This document shows, one piece after another, positions 1 to 8,696 of a stretch of DNA of 64,000 nucleotides (the first letter of the stretch is position 1; each line of letters starts with the position of its first letter). The notes below the pieces were generated by a model that saw nothing but the letters and a program-made list of their open reading frames with translations, did no database searches and was not told the origin of the DNA. The stretch spans positions 1-64,000 of the forward strand of contig JAKQKB010000101.1 of assembly GCA_029560875.1 (NCBI GenBank). The letters run 5' to 3'. Both the position numbers and the translations under genes were made by a program. The DNA is from Bacteroidota bacterium. GTDB taxonomy: Bacteria; Bacteroidota; Bacteroidia; Bacteroidales; Tenuifilaceae.

Positions 1-77
1 TTGTCCCGCTCCCCCTTAAAGTGAAGCCGGCAGGTTTCCTCGTTACCAAAATGTGCTGTAAAACTAAATAGATTCAT
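1..77 (-). mobile_element. IS1595-type transposase, N-terminal fragment cut by window edge
   Basis: The reverse strand encodes 25 residues from an ATG at 77 before the window ends. They read MNLFSFTAHFGNEETCRLHF followed by KGERD. This resembles the start of Bacteroidota IS1595-family transposases, where a short helical lead with a Cys precedes the zinc-ribbon domain. The ATG is preceded by a TAGGAG ribosome binding site and by a full consensus promoter at 95-126. Only the N-terminus is visible, so family assignment rests on a short match and an intact element cannot be claimed. No inverted repeat was identified. Confidence 0.6.
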
Positions 78-94
78 ACTCCTAGCATTTGCTT

Positions 95-126
95 CAAATA
101 TAGCCTTTTAAATCAAATATGACAAA
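95..126 (-). promoter_or_regulatory. Bacteroidota-type promoter for the transposase fragment
   Basis: On the reverse strand there is a -33 TTTG (123-126), a 20-base spacer and a -7 TATATTTG (95-102). This fits the TTTG/TAnnTTTG consensus of Bacteroides sigma-ABfr. Transcription would begin near 88, just ahead of the TAGGAG and ATG at 77. Confidence 0.55.
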
Positions 127-296
127 TTACGGATATTCAAATTTAATATAAAAATGTATTTAGTATTTTTAAACACCAAACACAATTACGTAAATCCATA
201 AAAATTAGGTCTAAACGCAAACCAAAATGTAAAAATTAATAAATACAAACCTACTTTTATAATTTCTGCCGAATTAATTCTATTATTCTAGAACCA

Positions 297-773
297 TTAA
301 CTCGTTTGGCTAAGCCTTTCGTGCCAAGCCTTGGTTGGACGGTTTGATGGATAACCATTTTCAGCGCGATACTTTTTTCGCTCATCGGTAAAGTTCCACC
401 AATTTTTACTGCTGTCCTTTGTATTGGCATAGTAAACCACTAAGCGGAATTGGTCCTCAACACAGGGGTCAATCCAGTAACCTTTTAGCACTTCAAATTC
501 ATTGGTTAGCAAAGCGCCATCCTTACCTTTCAACTCATCTATTGAGTAATAGCCTAACGAAACTAAATCCTCAGCAAACCGAATACCCACCGAAGGTATA
601 GATTGGAACTCAACCAAAGCATAAATCTCCTTAGCCCTTTCAAATGATACACCAAGAATTACCTCTAGCTCATCAACAGCGTAATCGGCAATATCACTAA
701 GTTTAATTTTAGTATGTTTTAAACGCTGTTTTTCTGCGTCGGTTAATGGTAGTTTTAAACTTGATTTTTTCAT
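297..773 (-). CDS. Helix-hairpin-helix domain protein (Cdd1 / pathogenicity-locus family)
   Basis: This 158-residue cytoplasmic protein matches the Cdd1 family of small helix-hairpin-helix proteins. The diagnostic stretch lies around residues 57-110: QSIPSVGIRFAEDL (the hairpin), then SIDELKGKDG, and later the conserved FRLVVYYA. The C-terminal part is rich in Trp and basic residues (NWWNF, TKAWHERL). HhH folds usually bind DNA backbone without sequence specificity, but no enzymatic role is established for this family, so function is unknown. It is a single gene with no operon partner; the K+ channel upstream is divergent. Confidence 0.8.
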   Translation of the reverse strand: MKKSSLKLPLTDAEKQRLKHTKIKLSDIADYAVDELEVILGVSFERAKEIYALVEFQSIPSVGIRFAEDLVSLGYYSIDELKGKDGALLTNEFEVLKGYWIDPCVEDQFRLVVYYANTKDSSKNWWNFTDERKKYRAENGYPSNRPTKAWHERLSQTS

Positions 774-895
774 TTAAATCTAGATTACTGTTAACAAAAC
801 TGTTCTTAAAATTACAACTATTATCAACTTGTTTAAAAATCAAATTTGTAATTTTGATATAAAATAGAGGTCAATTGACCCAAATAAATTCAAAA

Positions 896-1687
896 ATGCT
901 CAAAACAAAACTTTACCACTTGGTTGAGAAAGGTGAGCACGGCTCAAAAATTAACCTTTGGTTCGACTACTCAATAATGGTTTTAATTGTACTGAATGTT
1001 ATTGCCATTTTACTTGAAACTGTGGCTTCAATTCACTCACATTATAACATCTACTTTAGAGCATTTGAAATATTCTCGGTGATAATATTCACCTTTGAGT
1101 ATTTGACTCGAATTTACGTTTCAGACTTAACTCACCCCACAAATAGTAGACTTAAATCGGCTCTCAAATTTATATTCTCGGGCTACGGATTAATTGACCT
1201 TTTAGCCATAATGCCATTCTACTTACCATTTATAGTAAAACTCGACCTACGATTTATAAGAATTCTCAGAATAATGCGTTTTTTGCGATTGCTTAAAATT
1301 AACCGATACAGTAACTCGCTGAATATTATCGGCGAGGTTTTCAGGGAAAAAAAGGCAGACTTGGCAATTACCGGTTTCTTGACGTTTCTGATACTAATAA
1401 TTGCTTCGTTCCTGATGTACTACGTTGAAGGCGATGTGCAACCCAATAAATTCCCAAACATATTTGCCTGCTTTTGGTGGGCCATAGCAACACTTACCAC
1501 TGTAGGATATGGCGATGTTTACCCAATAACAGCAATGGGAAAACTTATTAGCGGATTTATTGCAATACTCGGCATTGGTCTTGTGGCACTTCCCACAGGA
1601 CTAGTAAGTGCTGGTTTTATGGAAAAAATCAACAAAAAGCATCATCACCCAAAAAAATGTCCGCATTGCGGCAAAGAGATTAATTAA
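896..1687 (+). CDS. Voltage-gated potassium channel (ion transporter family)
   Basis: A six-segment cation channel of the Kv/KvAP type in the inner membrane. S1 to S3 span roughly residues 20-105. The S4 voltage sensor is the Arg-rich run RFIRILRIMRFLRLLK. The pore helix carries the K+ selectivity filter TTVGYGD, followed by S6. The protein ends in a small zinc-ribbon-like knuckle, CPHCGKEIN, an unusual tail. The start is ambiguous: the ATG at 896 gives 263 residues, while an in-frame TTG at 875 sits four bases after an AGAGG ribosome binding site and would add seven residues. It converges on the CNNM gene with a three-base gap. Confidence 0.88.
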   Translation: MLKTKLYHLVEKGEHGSKINLWFDYSIMVLIVLNVIAILLETVASIHSHYNIYFRAFEIFSVIIFTFEYLTRIYVSDLTHPTNSRLKSALKFIFSGYGLIDLLAIMPFYLPFIVKLDLRFIRILRIMRFLRLLKINRYSNSLNIIGEVFREKKADLAITGFLTFLILIIASFLMYYVEGDVQPNKFPNIFACFWWAIATLTTVGYGDVYPITAMGKLISGFIAILGIGLVALPTGLVSAGFMEKINKKHHHPKKCPHCGKEIN

Positions 1688-1690
1688 TTA

Positions 1691-2758
1691 TCACTTATCC
1701 TTTTCTATCTTATCAATAAACCTATACTTTTCTTGACGCATTTTCCACCTTTCGCGGGCAAATTGTTGCATATCTGCAATGGTATCTTTCTCATCTACAA
1801 TTTCGAAGCCAAGAAGTGTTTCAATAATATCCTCCATGGTAACGATTCCGTCCATACCACCGTACTCGTCAACAACTACTGCAATGTGTTCTTTCTTTTC
1901 AAGCAGCAACTCCCATACACCCAAAAGGGGTTTTGAGTTGGGTATAAAAACAATTTCGCGTTTTAAGTCTTTAAGCTTAAGGCCAACCTTATCCTCTGCA
2001 AGTTTCTCGAATACCGTCTGTCTGAAAACATATCCTGTAATGTGCTCATCATTCTCGGAATAAACTGGAATTCTTGAAAACCGTAAATATTCCTTATTTT
2101 TTAGGAAATCGTCAAGTTCCATATTTTCATCGGCAACCGACACTACAACACGAGGAGTCATAACCTCGTATGTTTTTATTGATTTAAGACGGATTAGGTT
2201 TTGAATTATCTTGTTCTCCTTTTCGCCAAAAACTCCTTCCTCTGCGCCAATATTTGCTAAAACAGAAATTTCTTCTCTGCTTGTTGTTTGTTCCACAGAC
2301 TTACTGGAAAAGATTTTTGTTATAAATGATGAGGCAATTACCAACGGATAGGTTATAAATATCATTGCACGAATAATAATGGCCGAAACCCCAGCCAATT
2401 CTCTCCAATACCTAGCACCAATAGTCTTTGGAAAAATTTCAGTTAGAACAAGGATAAGAATTGTTAGTATAGCCGACACAAGTCCAAAGTACTCTTCGCC
2501 AAATACTATAGTAGCCTGGGCACCAACACCCGCAGCACCAACAGTATGTGCTACGGTATTTAACGAAAGAATTGCAGAAAGAGGTCTATCTATGTTTTGC
2601 TTTAGCTTAATCATTATTATAGCACCTCTCTTCCCAGCCTCCTCCTTTACTTTTAAATAGGACAAAGGAGATGAAAGCAAAACCGCTTCCATAATTGAAC
2701 ATAGGAAAGAAACAGTTAATGCTATGAACAAATAAATCAGTAACAGTGTCATATTCAT
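1691..2758 (-). CDS. CNNM/HlyC-CorC family membrane protein with CBS domain pair
   Basis: A 355-residue inner-membrane protein. Residues 1-150 form the CNNM (DUF21) transmembrane domain, with an N-terminal helix and two or three more hydrophobic segments. Residues about 200-320 form a CBS pair, recognised by VMTPRVVVSVADENMELDDFL early and VVVDEYGGMDGIVTMEDIIE late. Family members are linked to Mg2+/Co2+ efflux, so a divalent cation transporter is the likely role. The C-terminal CorC_HlyC domain of longer relatives is missing, since the protein stops about 35 residues after the second CBS motif. Residues 1-2 and 3 offer two Met starts; the first is used here. Confidence 0.85.
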   Translation of the reverse strand: MNMTLLLIYLFIALTVSFLCSIMEAVLLSSPLSYLKVKEEAGKRGAIIMIKLKQNIDRPLSAILSLNTVAHTVGAAGVGAQATIVFGEEYFGLVSAILTILILVLTEIFPKTIGARYWRELAGVSAIIIRAMIFITYPLVIASSFITKIFSSKSVEQTTSREEISVLANIGAEEGVFGEKENKIIQNLIRLKSIKTYEVMTPRVVVSVADENMELDDFLKNKEYLRFSRIPVYSENDEHITGYVFRQTVFEKLAEDKVGLKLKDLKREIVFIPNSKPLLGVWELLLEKKEHIAVVVDEYGGMDGIVTMEDIIETLLGFEIVDEKDTIADMQQFARERWKMRQEKYRFIDKIEKDK

Positions 2759-2770
2759 TTAATATTTGTT

Positions 2771-2778
2771 CAAAGATA
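2771..2778 (-). promoter_or_regulatory. -7 promoter element of the CNNM gene
   Basis: The reverse strand reads TATCTTTG, an exact TAnnTTTG match, 12 bases ahead of the CNNM ATG. No clear TTTG was seen at the -33 position. The same octamer precedes the DUF5063 gene and the DUF4143 ATPase gene in this window. Confidence 0.4.
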
Positions 2779-2868
2779 ATGAAAATCTTAAAACACTCAG
2801 AATTCACTAAATCTGATACATTACAATTGAAATATATCTATAGTTGTTTTACAACAATTAAGCTATTT

Positions 2869-2898
2869 TTTGTAAATTGAATCACAGGATTATATTTG
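2869..2898 (+). promoter_or_regulatory. Promoter of the AbgT transporter gene
   Basis: TTTG at 2869-2872, an 18-base spacer, then TATATTTG at 2891-2898 fit the Bacteroidota -33/-7 consensus. Transcription would start near 2904. This decides the gene start: an in-frame TTG at 2877 lies inside the promoter, so the ATG at 2928 is used. Confidence 0.6.
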
Positions 2899-2927
2899 CA
2901 AACTTGAACATATATACATTTGACCAA

Positions 2928-4469
2928 ATGAAGAAAGTAATCAACAAAGTTAAAGGAACATCTTCGAAGGTGTTCGACAGAGTGCTCAATTACATTGAGC
3001 GGGCTGGGAACAAACTTCCCCACCCAGCTACTCTATTCCTCATTTTGGCCGTGTTAGTTATGATAGCATCGTGGATTGCCACGGTGTTCGACTACTCAGC
3101 CGTTCACCCTGTGGATAAATCCATTATCAAAGCCAACAACCTACTTAGTGCCGATGGAATCCGTTGGATTTTCTCAAACATTGAGAAAAACTTCGTTGAA
3201 TTTCCTCCTCTGGGGCTTGTACTAGTTGTTATGATTGGTATTGGTGTTGCCGAGGGCTCAGGAATGTTCACCGTACTGGTTCGTCAACTTGTACTGGGAG
3301 CACCTAAAAAACTTATTACTGCTGCCATTATTACAGCAGGTATTTTCTCGCACCTTGCCTCGGAAGTTGGATATGTAATTCTAATTCCACTGGGCGCAAT
3401 GATTTTCCATGCTTTAGGACGTCATCCAATGGCAGGTTTTGCGGCAGCATTCTGCGGTGTAAGTGCAGGCTTTGGCTCCAATTTCCTAATCGGTTCAGTT
3501 GACCCAATCCTTGCAGGTCTCTCAACATCAGCTGCACAAATTCTCGACCCAACAATGGTTATTAATCCTCTGGTGAACTACTTCTTTATGGCTATATCGG
3601 CCGTAATGATTGTTTTGGCTGGAACATGGATAACAGAGAAAATCATTGAACCTCGCTTGGGTGAATACACTGGAAATGTTGAAAAACTTGAGGCCACAGA
3701 ACTTACACCAACGGAGAAAAAGGGTTTAAAATATGCAGGCTGGAGTGTTCTTGCACTTATTGCTTTGATTGCACTAATGCTTATTCCCAGCAGCGGAATA
3801 CTTCGCGACCCAGAGACAGGAAGCATACTACACTCTCCATTTATGAAAGGAATCATTTTTGTGCTTCTACTTGTATTCTTTATCCCAGGCTTGGTTTACG
3901 GCAAAATTGTTGGGACCATTAAAAACGACAAGGATGTTGTTAAGCACATGACCCACTCCATGAAAGGTTTGGCAGGCTACATTGTACTAGTTTTCTTTGC
4001 AGCACAATTTGTTTACTTTTTCCGTTACAGCAACATTGGTCTAATAGTAGCCATCAATGGTGCAAATGGATTAAGCAATATTGGACTAACAGGTATTCCG
4101 CTGATGATACTCTTTGTACTACTGGCCGCATTTATCAACTTATTTATGGGAAGTGCATCGGCCAAGTGGGCAATTATGGCACCAGTATTTATCCCGATGT
4201 TTATGCTTTTAGGTTATCATCCTGCCTTAACACAAGCAGCATTCAGAATTGGCGATTCGGTAACTAACGTTATCACCCCAATGATGAGTTACTTTGCACT
4301 TATTGTTACCTACGCTGAAAAGTACGACGAAAAGTACGGAATTGGGACTATCATTTCGTTGATGATACCTTACACAATCCTATTCCTGCTACTCTGGATA
4401 GTATTACTTATTGGCTGGATGCAACTAGGTATTCCTGTTGGATTCGATGGACCGCTGTACTTGAATTAA
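2928..4469 (+). CDS. abgT: AbgT family transporter (p-aminobenzoyl-glutamate type)
   Basis: A 513-residue polytopic inner-membrane protein with about a dozen hydrophobic segments. The start of the mature family pattern is visible: a short cytoplasmic lead, then ERAGNKLPHPATLF, which is characteristic of AbgT. Later landmarks are GVAEGSGMF, GVSAGFGSNFLIGSVDP, and a C-terminal MGSASAKWAIMAPVFIP with GDSVTNVITPMMSYF. Members import p-aminobenzoyl-glutamate, a folate breakdown product, or export sulfonamides by proton coupling. Which applies here cannot be read from the sequence. The gene stands alone, with its own promoter and a strong terminator immediately downstream. Confidence 0.92.
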   Translation: MKKVINKVKGTSSKVFDRVLNYIERAGNKLPHPATLFLILAVLVMIASWIATVFDYSAVHPVDKSIIKANNLLSADGIRWIFSNIEKNFVEFPPLGLVLVVMIGIGVAEGSGMFTVLVRQLVLGAPKKLITAAIITAGIFSHLASEVGYVILIPLGAMIFHALGRHPMAGFAAAFCGVSAGFGSNFLIGSVDPILAGLSTSAAQILDPTMVINPLVNYFFMAISAVMIVLAGTWITEKIIEPRLGEYTGNVEKLEATELTPTEKKGLKYAGWSVLALIALIALMLIPSSGILRDPETGSILHSPFMKGIIFVLLLVFFIPGLVYGKIVGTIKNDKDVVKHMTHSMKGLAGYIVLVFFAAQFVYFFRYSNIGLIVAINGANGLSNIGLTGIPLMILFVLLAAFINLFMGSASAKWAIMAPVFIPMFMLLGYHPALTQAAFRIGDSVTNVITPMMSYFALIVTYAEKYDEKYGIGTIISLMIPYTILFLLLWIVLLIGWMQLGIPVGFDGPLYLN

Positions 4470-4493
4470 CAAACTGAAAATTGCATATAAGAA

Positions 4494-4522
4494 AACCCCT
4501 TGGATTATAAATTCAAGGGGTT
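4494..4522 (+). terminator. Intrinsic terminator after abgT
   Basis: A perfect 9-bp stem, AACCCCTTG (4494-4502) with CAAGGGGTT (4514-4522), separated by an 11-base loop and followed by the T-rich CTTATTTA. It lies 25 bases after the abgT stop codon. Confidence 0.8.
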
Positions 4523-4641
4523 CTTATTTATCACACAAATAACAAATTATCACTTGAAATATTGAAATTGAAGATAAGAACCGACTAAAACAATCAAATA
4601 AAAACTATTTCATTTTTGGAACTTCAAAAAATAACCCAACC

Positions 4642-4815
4642 TTAAAAATATCCAATTTTCTGATAATAAACATCAACATCGGGAATGGAGTTCTCTAAAG
4701 CTAATCTGTACTTGTCGGCAGTGCTTGCATCGGCATATGTCCACCCTTCCTCAACTTCTATCATCTTCATTAACATTGTCTCATCAAGAGCCTTACTGTA
4801 TCGACGAATAATCAT
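4642..4815 (-). pseudogene. Remnant of a GNAT acetyltransferase, internally deleted
   Basis: A 57-codon open frame starts at an ATG at 4815. Its first about 43 residues (MIIRRYSKALDETMLMKMIE, then EEGWTYADA and DKYRLALENS) look like the N-terminus of a GNAT N-acetyltransferase. The last residues, DVDVYYQKIGYF, instead resemble the C-terminal region of the same fold (the YYxKxGF signature). The acetyl-CoA-binding middle is absent. The simplest reading is an in-frame internal deletion that left a non-functional gene. No homology search was possible, so the family call rests on these motifs. The DUF4256 gene lies 44 bases upstream on the same strand. Confidence 0.5.
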
Positions 4816-4859
4816 TGTGCAAGTAATCTAGTTCAATGTTAAAATACAAAAAATGCAAT

Positions 4860-5423
4860 TTAAACCCTCAGCATCCCTCGAAAACCCCTAACGCTATAGT
4901 ACGATTGTGCACCATTGTGATAAACAAAAACCCTTCCGTACCTAAAATCTCCAAATAGTGCACCACCTAACTTTCGAACAGAATCAGGTGTTTTCAACCA
5001 ACTCGATGTTTTGGTATCAAAATTTCCAAAAGATTGAAGTTTGTGATACTGCTCCTCGGATAATATTTCAAACCCTATTTCAGCAACCAAATCAATGGCA
5101 TTGTTCATGGGTTTATTCTCCTTCCTTGAGTTGAGTGCTTCACCATCATAGCAAACACCTCGTCGCCCCAAAGGAGTCTCCTTTGAGCAATCGCAAAACA
5201 AATACTCATCGGTATCCTTGTCGTAATCAATAACATCAGGCTCTCCTCCAGTTCTCTCCATCTCGTTAAGCGACCAAAGTTTCTCAGGATTGGCTTCAAG
5301 TTTACTCTTTACTTTAAGCCAATCAACATCAGTATGCCGTTGCATATTTTCCTCGAAACGAAGTTTCAAAGTTTCAACCAAAGCGTTTCGATGCTCAATC
5401 GATAGTTCTCTTTTAGTCTTCAT
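4860..5423 (-). CDS. DUF4256 domain-containing protein
   Basis: A 187-residue soluble protein that covers the whole DUF4256 family. Recognisable blocks are KLWSLNEMERTGGEPDVI (about residues 50-67), CSKETPLGRRGVCYDGEAL, NAIDLVAEIGFEILSEEQY, FDTKTSSWLKTP, and near the end VFVYHNGAQSYYSVRGFRG. The conserved His, Tyr and Cys suggest a possible enzyme, but no activity is known. The ATG at 5423 is used rather than the TTG two codons upstream. A weak promoter-like pair lies at 5487-5519. It ends ahead of the GNAT remnant on the same strand. Confidence 0.88.
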   Translation of the reverse strand: MKTKRELSIEHRNALVETLKLRFEENMQRHTDVDWLKVKSKLEANPEKLWSLNEMERTGGEPDVIDYDKDTDEYLFCDCSKETPLGRRGVCYDGEALNSRKENKPMNNAIDLVAEIGFEILSEEQYHKLQSFGNFDTKTSSWLKTPDSVRKLGGALFGDFRYGRVFVYHNGAQSYYSVRGFRGMLRV

Positions 5424-5486
5424 AGCCAAGAGTATTTAATCAACAATAAATCACAAACAACCATTTACTCTCAAAATTAAAAACAC

Positions 5487-5519
5487 TAAACATATATTTA
5501 TAAAACCATATTTTGCAAA
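5487..5519 (-). promoter_or_regulatory. Possible promoter of the DUF4256 gene
   Basis: On the reverse strand there is TTTG (5516-5519), a 21-base spacer and TATGTTTA (5487-5494). The last base departs from the TAnnTTTG consensus. Placement about 65 bases ahead of the ATG is plausible. Confidence 0.3.
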
Positions 5520-5617
5520 AACAGTTCAACAATTAATTCCCTTTACATAAAACCACCACTCTGGAATATTAAAGAAAAAGATGGAAGAAGAAAGTAAGAA
5601 CCAAATTTAAAAAAATT

Positions 5618-5646
5618 CCCCTCAAGGTCTTTTAACTCTTGAGGGG
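5618..5646 (-). terminator. Terminator after the CotH/DUF2490 pair
   Basis: A perfect 9-bp stem, CCCCTCAAG (5618-5626) with CTTGAGGGG (5638-5646), around an 11-base loop. Read on the reverse strand it is followed by a run of T residues (the A-rich stretch at 5605-5616), so it ends transcription of the DUF2490 gene 17 bases after its stop codon. Confidence 0.75.
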
Positions 5647-5663
5647 TTTTAGTTAAAAACAGA

Positions 5664-6386
5664 TTAATTTTCGTCCACCACTACATTTTCGGTTGCAGCA
5701 GGCTTAGACTTTCGGAACGAGAAACTGTAAAAAGCTCCTAAAACATAGGATGTTTCGGGTGTACTTGAATTCAATTTAGATTGGTATTGACCAAAAAACT
5801 CAATTTCGTTGCGTTTGTTCAAAGGATAAGTTACACCAGCCCTAACTCTTAATCTACTAAATTCTTTTTGTTTCCCCGATGTTAAATCGTAATACAACTC
5901 GCCCATTACGAATGGTTCAACCTTTGCGTTTGGAATATCATAGGCTACCTGAAGTCTATTACGGAAGTTATCCTTAGTTTCGATGCTATAGCCCATATCG
6001 TACCAGTATACCATGCTACGCTGGTATTGTCCGCGATAGGTAAAAGAGAAACGCCCCAAATCAAGCTTTGGCCTTATGGCAACGGAGTATCTATGTCCAT
6101 TGAACCTATCGTCAAAATCGCTCTCATAGAATCTCGAATACCTATACCCCCCAACTATCTGCAACCATTTTAATGGTTTAAATGCAATATTTGCCTCAAG
6201 CAAAATATCATCAACAACAAAGGGAGAAGTGGTCGTCCGTAACTCAGGTGAAACACTTACCGACAATGAGTTTGATAAAGGCTTTGTAAACTCAACACCT
6301 GTCCATAAACCATACACATCCTGTGAAATCGCCCTATTACTCAACAGCAAAAGGATAAAAACAATCAACAAAAAAATCTTCTTCAT
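5664..6386 (-). CDS. DUF2490 outer-membrane protein
   Basis: A 240-residue protein with a cleavable signal peptide (MKKIFLLIVFILLLLSNRA, cut after ISQ) and then alternating polar/hydrophobic strands rich in aromatic residues, as in an outer-membrane beta-barrel. Landmarks of DUF2490 are LWTGVEFTKPLS near the mature N-terminus, GGYRYSRFYE, and the arginine-rich strand DNFRNRLQVAYDI. It starts at the base directly after the CotH stop codon, so the two are cotranscribed and probably coupled in translation. That suggests a shared envelope role, which is inference. The C-terminal 15 residues form an acidic tail. Confidence 0.8.
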   Translation of the reverse strand: MKKIFLLIVFILLLLSNRAISQDVYGLWTGVEFTKPLSNSLSVSVSPELRTTTSPFVVDDILLEANIAFKPLKWLQIVGGYRYSRFYESDFDDRFNGHRYSVAIRPKLDLGRFSFTYRGQYQRSMVYWYDMGYSIETKDNFRNRLQVAYDIPNAKVEPFVMGELYYDLTSGKQKEFSRLRVRAGVTYPLNKRNEIEFFGQYQSKLNSSTPETSYVLGAFYSFSFRKSKPAATENVVVDEN

Positions 6387-8696
6387 CTAATTTCCCAAAT
6401 AAATAATCCGTTGCGAATTTAACTTAACTTCGTTTTCCTCGTGCAAAGTAACTGAAATAATATATACACCTGACGAGATTCCTAAAGAACCCAAATTCCA
6501 GGGAATTGTTGTGTTGGAAATCGAAAAATCGACAAATTTCTCTGCAACTAACTTTCCTGACATCGAGGTTATCGAAATTGTAAAATTAGCACTAGGTTTA
6601 TAACTCAAGTTCACAGAAAATTCATTGTTTACCGGATTAGGGAACACAGTTACTGCGGGCAAATACAAACGATAACTTCCTTCGGTTTTGACATTTGACG
6701 CACCTGGTGTTGGAGTATTCAGTTCCACAGGAAGTCCCTTCCCATTAGGGTAATAACCCAATGTTTTATCCTTTGCTATTCGTGAAATATTGTAACCATC
6801 AATAAATTTCTTTGATGTAAAAACTCCAATTTCCTCTCCATCTCTATTTAATTTGAATGGTAGATGTTTGTTCCCTTTAGAAGCATCTCCGTCAGCCCAA
6901 AACAGAATAAAATCCCCAGGTTGAATGTTTACATCAGGAAGATTCCATTTATCGGAATTACTCAGATTATCAGTAATTGTAATATCGCCAAGCCAAATAG
7001 AGGATGTTCCGTAATTATAAAGTTCAATCCAATCGGAGTAGTCGCCATACTCATCGGGGAAGGTATGGGTGTTTGAGGTCATAACCTCGTTAACACATAG
7101 CGTTACAGAAGAACTCGATGGAAAATTAATTACGTTCATGCCACTCAAAGGCTCTGTAGTGGATTGGTTTTCAGTATCAACCGCAACTATTTTGTAGTAA
7201 ACCTTTGTAATTGGCTTACTAAAAGGACCAAAAGTTACAGCATAAAACCCCGTACTATCCAATACCATCGGAATTTCTCTAGCCGAAAAATTATCAGTAC
7301 TATATATCAACTTAACACTCTTAGGCATGGACTCATCATTTACCTGCGCAGCAATTTTAATTGGCACCTTATAGGATATTGCCCTATGGTAAATATTTGT
7401 TACAACTGGAGGAATATTCCCCACTACAGCTTGCGAAGTTGCATTCTGATGACGTTTGTTAATATAAGGTATCAACCCGTACTTAACATGCCCACCCAAG
7501 GATTGATTATAGGAATTGTCAAACGCAGTATTATTCCATCCATAATCCAGTGTTCTGTATGTATCGGCATAGGCATACTGCTTAATCATATTATAAGTGG
7601 TTGTGGCCTTAGCGCTCAACAAAGTTGGGCTAAATTCTTTTGCTAACAGCTGCCTGATGTAGAACAAATAACGTTTTTTGTACACATCAACACTAAGTAT
7701 TTTTTTTGTCAAAGGTCTATCCTCATTACTTGCCCAAGAGTTAACGTTCCGAGTAGCCCAATCAATATTAAACCAGTCAATACCAAAGGTATTATCAACA
7801 TCGTATGGAATAAACTCAAATTTACCTGTTGATGTGTTTTTATACAGATAGAAGTTATTCTTGTTGTAGGAGTAACCATCCCAATGACCAATCAAGGCTT
7901 CAACAGCAAGGTATTTCAAAAAAGAATTTACATTGAAGATTGGTTCAAGTTTAGCGGTCAGTTCTGTTGTTGATGTTTGATTTACAATCTTTATAAGATT
8001 TGCAATATCAGAGTAGTCATCGGCAAGAACATTTGTTTTCAAATCGTACACCCTACGTCCATCTGATTCGTATTTATAATCACCGGGAGAATTTCCTTTA
8101 TATCTTAAATCAGCAGGATATAGGCATTTATAGAGATTCCCGTCCTTATTCCCAAACCTGCTCTCCACAAACTCCTCATCTATATGTTCAACGCTCATAT
8201 ACAAACCATAGTACTGGTTATTGATATAAAGCCTTACATGGTTTGCTCGCGGTGCAGGAACTCCAATACTATAAAGAATATCCCAACCTAACTTTGCACG
8301 AATTATGGAAGGGTCGTTATGCTCGCCGTTCAGATTCATCTTTTCCATTCCTTCAAACTTCTGACCTACCACAAAAGTATTAAACGAAACTTTTAATGAT
8401 TTTTTGGATGAATAACGCGAAGTATTCCCTCTTAGTCTAACTCCTACATCGTAAACAGTATCGATAAGTACGGATGATGCAAACTTAAAAGTAGCCCTAT
8501 ACTCAACGTTGCTATCTTCATTCCCTGCCTGGTAAAGGCTTTGCAATGAGGTGTTATCCATGTAGATATCTACTCTTGGCACCTCTGTATCAATATAAAC
8601 AGGGTTATAACTTGGGAATAGGCTCTGCGAATGCAGAGTAAAACTCAGAATCTGTAATATCAAAAACATCAAAAAGTATTTATTTCTTAAAATCAT
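6387..8696 (-). CDS. Secreted CotH-like kinase family protein with lamin-tail domain and T9SS signal
   Basis: A 769-residue exported protein. After a signal peptide (about 1-23) comes the CotH domain (about 40-410), with GVRLRGNTSR, MNLNGEHNDPS and the metal/kinase signature FIPYDVDNTFGIDW. CotH proteins of spores phosphorylate protein targets; activity of this secreted form is unproven. A lamin-tail-like domain follows at about 530-640 (LCVNEVMTSN, DYSDWIELYN). The last about 85 residues, from VFPNPVNNEFSV on, are a type A sorting domain for type IX secretion. The stop codon abuts the ATG of the DUF2490 gene. Confidence 0.85.
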   Translation of the reverse strand: MILRNKYFLMFLILQILSFTLHSQSLFPSYNPVYIDTEVPRVDIYMDNTSLQSLYQAGNEDSNVEYRATFKFASSVLIDTVYDVGVRLRGNTSRYSSKKSLKVSFNTFVVGQKFEGMEKMNLNGEHNDPSIIRAKLGWDILYSIGVPAPRANHVRLYINNQYYGLYMSVEHIDEEFVESRFGNKDGNLYKCLYPADLRYKGNSPGDYKYESDGRRVYDLKTNVLADDYSDIANLIKIVNQTSTTELTAKLEPIFNVNSFLKYLAVEALIGHWDGYSYNKNNFYLYKNTSTGKFEFIPYDVDNTFGIDWFNIDWATRNVNSWASNEDRPLTKKILSVDVYKKRYLFYIRQLLAKEFSPTLLSAKATTTYNMIKQYAYADTYRTLDYGWNNTAFDNSYNQSLGGHVKYGLIPYINKRHQNATSQAVVGNIPPVVTNIYHRAISYKVPIKIAAQVNDESMPKSVKLIYSTDNFSAREIPMVLDSTGFYAVTFGPFSKPITKVYYKIVAVDTENQSTTEPLSGMNVINFPSSSSVTLCVNEVMTSNTHTFPDEYGDYSDWIELYNYGTSSIWLGDITITDNLSNSDKWNLPDVNIQPGDFILFWADGDASKGNKHLPFKLNRDGEEIGVFTSKKFIDGYNISRIAKDKTLGYYPNGKGLPVELNTPTPGASNVKTEGSYRLYLPAVTVFPNPVNNEFSVNLSYKPSANFTISITSMSGKLVAEKFVDFSISNTTIPWNLGSLGISSGVYIISVTLHEENEVKLNSQRIIYLGN

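Noticed and set aside
2877-2927. Longer AbgT protein from TTG at 2877
   Set aside because: The TTG lies within the promoter and between its -33 and -7 boxes, so the RNA would not contain it.
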